Shown: positions 35,105 through 45,600 of the stretch, one piece after another
Layout: each line of letters opens with the position of its first letter
Numbering within the stretch: the stretch's first letter is position 1
Source: Vandiemenella viatica
Lineage: Eukaryota > Arthropoda > Insecta > Orthoptera > Morabidae
NCBI GenBank assembly: GCA_031002005.1
Contig: JARYHS010008074.1
Span: 174,430,494-174,494,493 of the forward strand
Reading direction: 5' to 3'
DNA length: 64,000 nucleotides
The notes under the pieces: generated by a model
Told to the model about the DNA's origin: nothing
Databases searched by the model: none
The model's input: the letters and a program-made list of their open reading frames with translations, nothing else
Made by a program: the position numbers and the translations under genes

Positions 35105-35167
35105 CTGCGTCGAACCTTCCTGCTTCTGTCTCTCTAGCTGAGTGATCTGCTTCCGTAGCGCCGAAAT
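35105..35167 (-). CDS. Internal exon of a host gene, coiled-coil segment
   Basis: On the minus strand a 63-base block sits between a strong acceptor (polypyrimidine stretch ending TTCTGTTTCAG) and a near-consensus donor (CAG before GTAAGCTT). Its length is a multiple of three. One frame reads ISALRKQITQLERQKQE.., with hydrophobic residues Ile, Leu, Ile, Leu at heptad a/d positions and charged or Gln residues elsewhere, which is a typical parallel coiled-coil. A second frame is open but lacks such regularity. Codons and CpGs look preserved, unlike the decayed transposons around it. I cannot name the gene. No other exon was recognised, so the flanking introns would be tens of kb. It could be an alternatively spliced cassette because skipping it keeps the frame. 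Confidence 0.7.
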
Positions 35168-37799
35168 CTGAAACAGAATTATAGAACAATTTAATCATGG
35201 CTTTTGTAATCAAATTATTTCTATACCAACACTAAATCATTCCACGGTCAAATTTACATTAGTGAGGAAGTTGAAATTAGAATGCATTTTAACGTGTTTT
35301 AATACAAATCAACTTTTACTGAGGAGTTCCCGATGTTACAAATATATTTGCTTGATTTATTTTTACTTATAAATCAAGAATAAAAAGTATTGTGTGACTG
35401 ATCAATAACATTGTAATTATTTAGTAAGGCATATTTGCTTTTGTATTTATAGTGTTTTATTCTGTTATAGGCTACATTATTATGGGATAAGTAATCACCT
35501 AAATTTAAAACATAGCTGTTGCACAAAACAAACAAAGCTGTATGTAAGACTTTAACTACACCTCTAACATTGGATTTCATAAAACTTTTATCCTCAATAG
35601 AGGAATATTGTATTTTGGAATAACTACATTAATAACATACAGAATTATCTGGTACGAGACTATTACAAAACTTGTCAAACAAAAATTTTAAGCAATTACA
35701 CGTTTAAGAAGAAATATCAAAAAAAAAAAAACGAGATAATATAAGGTCCTAAGAATGATGTTTAAAGAGTAACACAGATATCAAATTCTAATCTGTGCAT
35801 AACCACAAATGAACACCTTATCCTCGAAATTTGACTCCCAGCTGACAATTATCAGAGGAACTATTATTTTCAAAAAATAATAATAATAATTTCAGATTCT
35901 GAAAACGCGTTTCAGTGGGGCAAAACAACTGAATAACCATTACAGCCAGAAATAATAATTTAAAAAAATCATTATTACTTCGCCGAGTCAATCTCAGCAT
36001 TTAACAAACAGTAAAATTACTACACACAAAACACTTTATCGCTTTACTCAAACTGATAACCCCTGAACTTAGGGTGGTAAATATCAAAAGATGCTAAATG
36101 TATTTCATATCAATTTACAATATGGTATTCGTGAAACTGAATAAGCGGCCAATATTGTTGCCTCGTCTAAAAAATTAACTTCTCATGCTCGTCTACACTG
36201 CATTCAGACTGAATTATGAGTCTTGGAGACCAGAGTTAAAACGCCGTCTAAGAGACCGGTGATGTGCAACAGACTTAGTTTAAAAACTCAGGCCATCGTG
36301 ACTGCATGTTTTAGGCGGTTTCCCGAAATCACCAAGCTGAATGAACGGTTCCCAAGTATTACATTGCTCACTCAAACAAATAACATTCATCACACAGAAC
36401 ACAGTATGCTAACAGATTGCGACTCTAATATTCCCGCATTTCGATAGTATTAGAACAGCGAATATTCAGAGGCGGTCATACAAAAACTCTCTTACCAGGC
36501 GGCCTAGACATCCAGTTGCTTTGTAAATGATGTAAATTGCAGGGCGTCAAGAGGTTGTCACGCCAACGGGACACGCAACTCAAAGAAACAAGGATGTTTC
36601 CTTTACTAGCTCAGTATTCCAGATATCATCTTTTCAAATCATCACTTTGCGTCCAGAACCTCCACAACATGTAGATTAATTTGTATGGTGGCTAAGGTGC
36701 CTGTTTATATATCGACAGGTGGCCGGTTCCAATCTTGGTATTGGCCAGTTTTTACCATTATCCTTAAATTGACCATCATTGTTAAAGATCTGATTCGTTC
36801 ACTTAAGCTACGACGCGATCCACATAAAACTGTAGATATACTTTACCCGATACTTTAGGTGGCCGCGACAGAGACGTATTTGAAAAACTATAACTTTGGC
36901 AATGGAACCCCCTTCAAGAGCTCCGTGACAAATAACACCATGTACTATTTATTTACAGCAACCAGTAAGCATATCTTTGAATATCTTGGTTCCTTAAAAT
37001 CTTCTTACTCATACAGAGAAATATGTCATCAGCCTATGAACTGAGGACAAGCCTTTCAAGATAAATGTAATTATAAATGCTTTCTATGTGCTCAGTGTAT
37101 GAAATGATTTACGCAATCCCATACTACGTACTTCTCATCCTAGCTTGACTCTTCATCTTCACATAACCACATCAACTTAATTATCAATTATTTAACATTT
37201 TTTCTTCTTTCTGGCGTCACCAAGTTTAATGCTTTACTTAAATGCCCAGCTCCAAACGTACAGATGTAGAAAAAAATTTCTCAACCCTAAGAAAATAATT
37301 CACACATTTGACTGACGCTTGTTTTATAATATCACCATTTCTAAAATAGGCTGTAACGCTCCCACTGAAAGAATTTTTTTTTTCCGTTTCAATTTAGATT
37401 TTTAATATAACGTTACTGTTGGGAAATATCTGTTGAAATCCATGAACTTCTCTCTCATTCGTTTTTGACGGATAGTCCAAATTACTTCCCGAATATTTTA
37501 TTAATGCCATTAAAAGTTTTGGAGAATTGTGAGCGTACGACACCACTGGAACTATTTAAGTCAAGATCTGTAATTCCAAAAGGTAGATAATTACGTAGGT
37601 GACAGCACTACTCATATACCACAAAGAAAATAATATGCGAGAGTTATGTAACTATTTCTCCTGTGAAGGCAGCATTTAAAACTAACTACTGCCTCCTATT
37701 TTAGGCCTAAGGAGGCACACAAATGTCAATTTTTAATGCTTTTTAGTATGGTAACAGACACGTTAGGTATTGTATTATCTCCATGTGAAATTAGGAATT
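35168..37799. other. Unassigned, probably intron
   Basis: No transposon relic is recognised. A weak tRNA-like spot near 36690-36745 (GTGGCTAAGGTGCCT, GGCCGGTTCCAATC) may be an old SINE head. A 23-base block at 36496-36518 has a good minus-strand donor but is not otherwise convincing. Confidence 0.4.
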
Positions 37800-38165
37800 T
37801 AATTTCCTTGCGATGGAGCGCATGCTCCGGTTTCAGTTTCCATACATATCTATTTCATCTTTTCTTATAAATTTTTTATCTTAAATTCCTTGAATTCAAT
37901 TTGCACTCAACTTGTGGTCGTGATTATCTTTTTTCTATGGTCCATCACTCCTAATTTTTCTGCCAATATTCTTTCAAGGCTAATCACATACGCCCTGATC
38001 ACTCCAAGCACTCTCTTCACATTCCTTTAATCTTCCAATGTATTCCAGTCCAGCTCCTTCATCATATCAGTTACTGATTGTATTCTGCTATAATTTTCAT
38101 AAAAGAAATCTAGCTGTCCTCCTTTGCACCCCACCAACTCTTCTATTTGATACAAAAAAACCCAA
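37800..38165 (-). pseudogene. LINE 3'-end fragment, same family as 54800-56960
   Basis: Shares with the larger element the 3' region words GCTCCGGT, CAACTTGTGGTCGTGATTAT, and the coding complement of AGTCCAGCTCCTTCATCATA, GTTACTGATTGTATTCTGC and CTATTTGATAC. Reverse translation corresponds to the C-terminal reverse transcriptase tail (QNTVTDMI..ELDW-like). It is 5'-truncated, as is usual for LINE insertions. Confidence 0.72.
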
Positions 38166-38550
38166 CAACAATAACCATTCTACAGTCACTCTTGAACTCT
38201 GAATATAAATTTAGTTTCGCCTAAAGAGTCTTATCTTCAATACTCATTCTTCCAATGCGGTAAGCAGCCAAAAACCTTTTTCTTTTTTACTGCCACAGCA
38301 ATCTACCCCAAGTAACTCATGGTTATGATGTATCATGAAAACAAGTGAACTGTGGCAGTCTTTGCTAATCAATATTAATACCGCTCCACTAAATGATCCT
38401 AAACGCTTCTGCGGTATATTCTATAACCATAGGGAAAACCTTACTGTCTCGCGTTGATTCCTGTATTAAAGAATCTGATCCTAAATTTACTTGTGGTTCG
38501 TATATGTGGATTAAGTTAGCAAACTATATAGTTCATTAGTAACAGTCTTA

Positions 38551-39230
38551 GGCCCAGTACACACTGAGATTCTCTGTAGCGATTCATTGTCGCAGGGCTA
38601 CGTCCGTGCTGCCCCGATTCAATGTCGCGATGCTACCCTGATGCTGCTCCACACTGCCAGTTTCAAGATAATTTCTTGCTTTTAAGATGTCAAAGAATCT
38701 GGCACTTGCGGGAATGCCAGTAGCACGTCTTTAGTTCGTAAAAAACGGATGTAGAATAAAAAAGAAAGGCGTTGGTGGACTCGTCAGTTATTTAACAAGG
38801 GAATTATTCATCCCCATTATCTATTGGATACCCTCAAAAATTTGAAGATGGGATCGGTTTTAGAAATTTTGTGAACATGGCCCCAACTGATTTTGAATGT
38901 CTTTTGAGAATGGTCGGGCACCAGATTTTCAAAGGGGAGATTTACTTCAGACAACCTAATTCCTCTGATATCAAGTTTGCTGCCACACTCAGAATCCTAC
39001 ACAAGTCTAATGTATACCATCAAAATTTCAAAGCAAGTCATGTTAAATTTTGTACAAGACGTGTGTGGGGCAATCATATTTGTGTTCAAAAATACACTAA
39101 GATAGGTACAAGTAAAATAAAAACTGTAACAGTCATACCTATCAATTTCCCTAGAAAATTACGGTTGCATGGGATAACTACATTCTATGGTAGGACTCTG
39201 ACTATCAGAATTTGCTGATGAAACTGTACG
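38551..39230 (+). pseudogene. PIF/Harbinger transposon relic, 5' half
   Basis: Begins with GGCCCAGTACACACTG after a TTA, which matches the usual Harbinger terminus and 3-base TTA/TAA target. Two subterminal repeats (ATTCATTGTCGC, ATTCAATGTCGC) follow. The coding part gives RWWTRQLFNKGI, then after a frame change NMAPTDFECLLRMVGHQI, FRQPNSSDIKFAATLRIL, the N-terminal region of Harbinger (HARBI1-type) transposases. An ATG at 38687 may be the original start. Downstream motifs degrade after about 39000 and no right terminal repeat is visible. PIF elements normally also carry a Myb-like second gene; none is seen. Confidence 0.75.
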
Positions 39231-39739
39231 TTCCGAAACTCAAAAACTGTTAGGTGTCACATTTCGTGAGCTTGAGACACGGGCAATAGGGATAGTTTTT
39301 CTTTTACTTCCATTATTGCTTCTTCTACAAGAAAAAACGTTGAATATTAATGGGGATAGGCCTTTTGTTTAACTGATGAATGTCTCGTCATTCTCTGCTT
39401 TCATAATAGCCACCTGATTTTTATATCTAAGTAGCTTTGTCTATTTTTCTTTCTAAGTGTGTACACATTCGCAAAGCAGACACATTTACATGTACAAAAT
39501 GAATTAGTCTATGGAATTTTGTGCATAAATTAAATTGGAAAAAAATTATTTTAGTGCTTTCCGTCTTCTGCAAAAGCAGAGTACCCACCGTTGCTCGAGT
39601 GCTGGATGTGAAAATTCTGATTTTTCCCCCTTTTGATCTGATTGTAATAAAAATTCTTCATCACCAATAAATTTTCCACATTTCCCTACTGTTTTATACA
39701 TGCAAAATACTGAAAAGTTGCCCTTGCAAACTTGTCCTC
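39231..39739. other. Unassigned
   Basis: Probably degraded continuation of the Harbinger element or unrelated AT-rich sequence. No motif is seen. Confidence 0.4.
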
Positions 39740-40445
39740 AGAGGGGTGAAGGTGGAGACCGAGTGCAGTTTTGTAAACTAAATGTAAACATCATTTTCAC
39801 TTATTTTAAAGAATATGTGTGCAAAGTTCCTTCGATATCGAATAAAAACTGTAGATTTATGTCGTTACAAAAACTTTAAAATAAATTTTAAAATTCAAGT
39901 TCGAAATTCTTAATCAGCAATTGTCCGATCAGCTAATATCTCCACCGTTTCGAGATATGTGGGGAAAAAAACCTTAATAGTTTCCATAGTACATTTCGCT
40001 TAAATAGGGTGATGGGGGTAAGTGGGTGGGTTTTTACAAACCAAATGTAAACCGTATTTTGCTCTTTATTTTAATGTATTCAAGTGCAATGTGCTATCCA
40101 AATCGAATAAAGACTGTGAGTTAGTGTGAAGAACACTGGAAATTAAGAGGGGAGGGGAAAAGGGGGTGAGGGGTTGGGTTACAGAAACTAAATGTAGACA
40201 GTATTTTTCTCCTTGTTTTAAAATATAAGTGTGAAAGTTCTATCGAAATCAGATAAAACTGTGGGTTTCTATAAAGATCATTGGAAATTAAGGGTGGATG
40301 AAGTAAAGGAGGAGAGGTGTTTGTAAACCAAATGTAGACAGTATTTTTCTGTTTCTTTTAAAGTATACATGTGCAAAGTTCATTAAAAATCGGATAAAAA
40401 CTGTAGCTTTGTATGAAGGACATTGACAAAAATATTAATTTTTGT
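39740..40445 (+). repeat. Tandem array A, about 140-147 bp units
   Basis: The phrase AAATGTAxAC.GTATTTT recurs with starts near 39780, 40043, 40190 and 40330, giving spacings 263 (probably two units), 147 and 140. Each unit also has TTTTAAAGTATACATGTGCA, CGAATAAAAACTGT and a G-rich tract. An array of the same unit in opposite orientation follows at 40960-41760, and a single pair of units is at 44920-45140. Confidence 0.8.
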
Positions 40446-40514
40446 CGACGTTGTTCATAAAACCCAACGTTTTTATGCGATTGTGATAGCACTTAGTACA
40501 CGTATACCTCACTG

Positions 40515-40745
40515 GAAGGCTGTCTGAGAGGTCAGTGGTTAAGGCGCATACGTCTCGAACTTCCTGTCTCCGGTTGCGGGTTCAAACACCAGGGAACAGA
40601 AATTTTTGTAGTTGATCCTTTGAGTTACGGCGCGAAGTTCTGTGGTTCGGATTTCACATTCAACTGGAGGTCCCAGAGGAAAGGAACTGGGCGTTCTATC
40701 TTTGACACAATGGCTTAGTACTCCTTCTTCTGAAAGGTTCAAACA
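40515..40745 (+). repeat. SINE, family B, plus strand
   Basis: The head reads GAGAGGTCAGTGGTTAAGGC (box A) and GGTTGCGGGTTCAAACACC (box B). The body contains TGTGGTTCGGATTTCACATT and GGAGGTCCCAGAGGAAAGG, matching the reverse complement of the other family B copies. It lies between the two tandem arrays. Confidence 0.78.
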
Positions 40746-40759
40746 ACCTTTTTTATTAT

Positions 40760-41835
40760 TTACTTAAATTTTTTCAGTTTTAATTTAAGACATAAAAATC
40801 ATTGTCTTTCATTTATTTAGTACTTGTAAATCTGTCCGTTTTGTACACGGGTACCCAATATTTTTTTATATATAGAAATCAATGTTTGTGGGTTTGTTCG
40901 TCTTCTATGCATTCCTACACCATTTATCAGATTGCAATGAAACTTTGGAGAGTTTTCGAGTGTGCGCCTGCGAAGGTACCTGTGAAAAAAATTTTCCAAG
41001 ATGTCACCCCCTATTCCCCATAACACCCCATAATTTAGACAAAACCACATTTTTTATCCGATTTAGATAGGAATTTGTACACTTATACTTTAAAACAAAC
41101 ATAAAAATACTGCCTACATACGGCTTCCGAATATTAATCCCCTCGCCCCCATTAGACCCCCATAATTTTTTCACCCCATAATTTAGGCAATACCACATTT
41201 TTTATCCGATTTAGATAGGAATTTGTACATTTATACTTTAAAACAAACAGAAAAATACTGCCAACATATGGTTTCCGAATATTCATCCCCTCTCCCCCTT
41301 TCCACCCCCCATTATGTTTTTACCCCATAATTTAGGCAAACCACATTTTTTATCCAATTTAGATAAGAATTTGTACATTTATACTTTAAAAAACAGAGAG
41401 AAATACTGTACACATTAATTTCACAAAAACCCAATCCCTCTCCTCTCTTTCCACCACCTTAATTACCCCCTCTTAACTATAACACCCCATAATTTAAACA
41501 AACCCGCAAACTGTTCGTCCGATTACGGCGAAGCTATGAATTGTCGAGGGGATGTCGAAAATGGTTCTGTCAAAAGAAATTAAAAAACCCACCCCTCCTC
41601 CCCATAATTTAGACAAAACCACATATTTCATCAGATTTCAATGGGAATTTGCACACTTATACTTTGAAACAAACAGAAAAATACTGCCTGCATATGTTTT
41701 CCAAAGCGCATCCCCTCTCACCCTTTCCAACTGAAAATGAATGAAACAGCAGTTTAAAATTTATATGTAAATATTTTTCATTTAATCTATGTGCCTACTC
41801 AAGTCCAGCAATAGTGAAGCATTGCCGGGTCAGCT
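40760..41835 (-). repeat. Tandem array B, about 146-160 bp units, inverted relative to A
   Basis: CCCCATAATTTAG recurs with starts near 41027, 41173, 41323, 41484 and 41599. Units carry TTTTTTATCCGATTTAGAT, TTTATACTTTAAAACAAACA and AAATACTGCC, the reverse complement of array A words. The right end reads AGTGAAGCATTGCCGGGTCAGCTACTT, which looks like a Helitron-type 3' hairpin with a mutated CTAG. Short tandem arrays inside Helitron-like elements are known in insects, so both arrays may belong to such elements. Confidence 0.75.
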
Positions 41836-41844
41836 ACTTAAGAA

Positions 41845-42600
41845 ATAAAAAGAGGCATTGCAACGCATGCCGGCCAAAGCTAATATTTTAAAAATTATTC
41901 TTCTATCCAGATATTTTAGAATTGATTTCTTTAAAACTTTGAACATAATGCCCCATCTGACATTATCAAAAACTTTTTCAAAGTCAACAAACGTGTGCAA
42001 AGTTACTTGTTTCTTTTCGATACGCCATTTCAATATTAATATTAAAGCCATAATTACTTCTACTGTTCTGTGATTTTTTTCTATATCCAAACCGATGTCA
42101 GTCTTACGGCGTGTAATATTCACACTTGTCAGCTTATTCTTCGGAAGGGTAAAAATGGTACTTTCGTTGATTTTTCCCACCCTAATATATCCGCCTGAAT
42201 AATCTTTGTATATCGTTTTCTCTCAGATATTCTCTATACATTCCTTCCATTGGTTAGTTATATCTTCTGAGCTTACATTTGCACCTCTAATATTTATATA
42301 TTATTTCGTCATTTCTCCAAAATTTTGTTTGATCCTCTTGTAGATGGAATCTGTTTCAAGTCTGTTCTGCCTATGTTGCTTCTTTATTTTCTTGAATTTC
42401 ACCCGCACGTCATAACTATCAGATTATGGTCGCAGTCTGCATCGTCTGCCGTGAATGCTCTTGTAACAGTTCTAGAAAGGTTCGGATGAGGATTTTTCTT
42501 GGAAAAGAATAAAAGGTATAACATCCAGATTTTGGTTGTGCAATACGCCATACAGTTTGCAATGGAAATTTTGCATTCATCAACGAGCCTCACAAAAACT
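41845..42600 (-). pseudogene. LINE relic: end of nuclease, linker, start of reverse transcriptase
   Basis: Minus-strand frames give DDADCDHNLIVMTCG (end of an AP-endonuclease-type domain, with the catalytic SDH-like region as CDH), then the reverse transcriptase palm A motif FVDFEKVFDNVRW inside the frame 41830-42180, followed by DRRIIFKILA. The first catalytic Asp of the RT (VDFEKVF) is kept. The rest of the RT is absent because the sequence stops at array B. It differs from the LINE at 54.8-57 kb (DFEKVFD against DLSMAFH), so it is a second clade. Confidence 0.68.
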
Positions 42601-44299
42601 TGTTTTCCTTAGAGATACTTAATATTACATCGCTGCGCAGAATGAGGACGGCTAAAAACAGGAGGCCCGTAAATCTGTAATTACCTATTGTACATTAATT
42701 GGTCATTCTTTGCCGCACAGTTTCGATACGCTGCTGGGATATCAATATGTTATCTCCACAACCAGCAAAACAAATATTCCATAAGCATTTAAAGATATTG
42801 CATTGTTTTATAACACATTGCACTTGCAAATAGACGTTATTCGGTTTAGAATTCTAGCAAATGAAAGCAGATATGAAATGATTACTTTTGTGAAATTTCA
42901 TGTCCCATAAAAACAATTCTTGTAAAAATAGGTCAAGTCTTGTGCTTACGTATTGACAAAAAGTTACGAGACTTTGTTCTGAGCCAAGTCTACATTTTAC
43001 AGTGTATATTCACTTCACTTTCTGAAACAGAAAGGTTTCTCTCGGTGTTATCGTTTATATAAAATAAAACACATTCTGTGATTTTATTTTCGAACTTCCA
43101 AATCAACAATAATTAATACTGTTGAATTTTACATTTATATAGGAAAATTATTGATTTAATTAATAAACTTTCAGATAATGACCAGAATAAAGAGCCTATA
43201 GCCTTATTATTTCACTGTGATCTTCAGGTTACGTAAGAGGGTCATTTTATCAATGAGAAGAATGAAAAACAAATACTGAGCGATAAAGCAGAATCAAACA
43301 TCTGAATGTTTAGAAAACGGGGTAAATACTGAAAGCAATGAATCAAAACTACAAAAGTCGTCAATCTGGAGTATGAAAACAACAGAACGGATATTTTAAA
43401 AATGAGACAAATATAAAACGAAAAAAACTGCTACCGAAAAAAAATCTGCTTCTCCTTATACAGTTGGAACCATTATTACAGTTTTTAGTCCACAGTAGCT
43501 CAGACTGCGAACTTATCCAATGACACCTCACAATATCGTGATGTTTGAGAGGTAAACACTTCGTAATTAATTATGGAAATATACACAAACCACGATATTT
43601 TCTAAACCAATACGGCCATTGCTGAAATTCAAATTAAAGTGAGACTAGTACTGAAACATGTTGCCAATCGGTACGGTATTTTTTAAGAAGTCAATTCCAG
43701 ACTGATACAGTCCATTTTGAAATAGTGACGTAGAGAAAGATAATAATCCTCACTGGTGGGTGGGATAGCTGAATACTATAATGGTGACTACCGTTCGTGT
43801 TGAACGTAACACCAACACAGTGATGAATGGAACATGGAAGCAGTGGCCAGTCGAGCTTCGCACAGTTATGGTTCCGTTCTCTTAATTACTTTAATAGGTA
43901 ATTGGTAGCAGGTAGTCGCTTGGCACAAAAATCAATGCTTGACACGTTTTCTTACAAGCCCTCCCAACACCGCGCAACGCAACCGCTGGAACCACCAGTG
44001 GGATCGTTCGGTTACAATAAAATTTATTAGGGGTTCTGGTTTCTAAACCGTCAAAAATGAGTTCTGGCAATTGATTTCTTCGAATTTACAATAACAGTGA
44101 CATAGAATATACCGAAAACATCTACACATCTACATGGAATACAAATAACTTCTAATTAAAAAAAAAAATCCAATTGGCAGTAATTGGAGACTGCCGACAG
44201 AAGTGAAAACTTAAAACTATTAATATCATACGCGCAACCTGTCATACTCATAGCCACAGATATACTAAATAATAATTCCGTGTGGACGTAATGAGCTGG
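42601..44299. other. Unassigned AT-rich sequence
   Basis: No gene or repeat recognised in about 1.7 kb. Confidence 0.5.
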
Positions 44300-44572
44300 A
44301 GACAGGGTTTTTATTGGCTGCGCTTTCCGCCCCCGTCTTAGCCGCCTTTACCTATTAATCCGGTAGTGCTACCAGGTACAAGGGACCTACAATTTAACGT
44401 GGAATCCGAACCACGGGACATTCTGGCGTACTTCACATTACATAGCAAGCTATACCAGAGGAGAAGGTCAGGTTAATGGTCTACGAAAATCTCCGCAGAG
44501 ACAGAGATTCGAACCGGTGATCTTTCGTTCGCCAACCAGACACCTTAACCACTTAGCCACCAGACCGCAACA
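44300..44572 (-). repeat. SINE, family B, minus strand
   Basis: The body has GACCTACAATTTAACGTGGA, GGCGTACTTCACATTACATA and ACCAGAGGAGAAGGTCAGG. The right end is the reverse complement of a tRNA-like head, with box B complement AGATTCGAACCGG and box A complement CACCTTAACCACTTAGCC. It is one of the fullest family B copies. Confidence 0.8.
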
Positions 44573-44689
44573 GATACACTACTAACATGTCGGTAATGCG
44601 AACTCATAAGATTATACCCATTCATAGATAGACCAACGCGACTAAAGAAGTTTTCACTTCAAAAAATAAAAACCTAACTCAGTCCACAA

Positions 44690-44915
44690 CCGGACGGTTC
44701 GTCGAATCGTCCCAAAGGAGATGTACCAAGCCACGGTGTCAGAGGCAAGAAGGCTAATTCCTTTCTCCAGGAGCCTGCAGTTTAACGTGGAATCAGAACC
44801 ATGGAACGTCTCGGCGTAGCTCGCATAATCAAATACAACGCCTAAAAATTCTTACTCACCGCGGCGTTTGAACCCGCGACCGAAGCGCCTTAACCGCTGA
44901 GCTCCCAGACCGCCT
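44690..44915 (-). repeat. SINE, family B, minus strand, second copy
   Basis: GAGCCTGCAGTTTAACGTGG and the right-end head complement GGCGTTTGAACCCGCGACC, GCGCCTTAACCGCTGAGC. It is 120 bases from the previous copy in the same orientation, and divergence suggests separate insertions. Confidence 0.75.
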
Positions 44916-44919
44916 TGTT

Positions 44920-45145
44920 TTGAAGTATACATGTGCTAGCTACTATCAAAATCGGATAAAAACTGTGAGTTGGTATGAACAACGGTGACAGAAATAATGG
45001 GAGAGGGGAAAGGAGGAGAGGGTTTAGGTTTCTTTAAATCAAACGTAAACATTTTTTTTCTATTTGTTTTAAAGTATACGTATGCAAAGTTCCATCAAAA
45101 TCTGATAAAAACTGTGTGTCTGTACAAAGACTTTGAGAAAAGCGT
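44920..45145 (+). repeat. Units of the tandem-array A family
   Basis: Two phrases of the array A type: TTTTGAAGTATACATGTGC..CAAAATCGGATAAAAACTGT at 44917-44966 and TTTTAAAGTATACGTATGC..CAAAATCTGATAAAAACTGT at about 45067-45117, ~150 bases apart. Confidence 0.7.
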
Positions 45146-45229
45146 CCAACGCGCATATCATACGAGCTATAGGTGGCGAGATGGTGACAGTGACATCACG
45201 AACTCACATTTTTACCCCCCTCCAAAATC

Positions 45230-45600
45230 GCGTAACGCGCCTATTTAAGTTTTCACTTCAATAACAGTTTGAAAGCAGTGTTCTAGCAGCTATTTCCTCA
45301 TAGTTGCTTAACTAAATAAATTGCTATTAAATAACGCTCATAACCTTAAAAATGATGCAAATTGGTACATATTTTTTAGTTTATCTGGACAGAGAACAGA
45401 AGAAAACATCTACATCTAAAACAAAAAGCAACTAATAATTAATATTTTAAATTAGACACAAGTCATTTCTTCGCGACTTCTTGACTAATCGGAATTGTTA
45501 TTAAATAATGCACGTAACCTCAATTTTGCATAACATCTCTGGTCGCAATTAGTGTGGTAACAAAGGTCGGGCGCGTTACGTCAGCGTTGCGAACACAATG
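45230..45600. repeat. AT-rich dispersed repeat
   Basis: ATTGCTATTAAATAACGCTCATAACC near 45320 and ATTGTTATTAAATAATGCACGTAACC near 45495 are about 173 bases apart, and the inverse is near 20985. A tandem pair of a dispersed repeat is inferred. Confidence 0.5.

Noticed and set aside
36496..36518. 23-base minus-strand exon candidate next to a strong GTAAGAG donor
   Set aside because: The acceptor is weak, the length is not a multiple of three, and no frame stands out. A chance donor is likely.
41830..42180. Intact 116-codon gene
   Set aside because: It is the start of a truncated reverse transcriptase (FVDFEKVFDNV) and not a separate gene.
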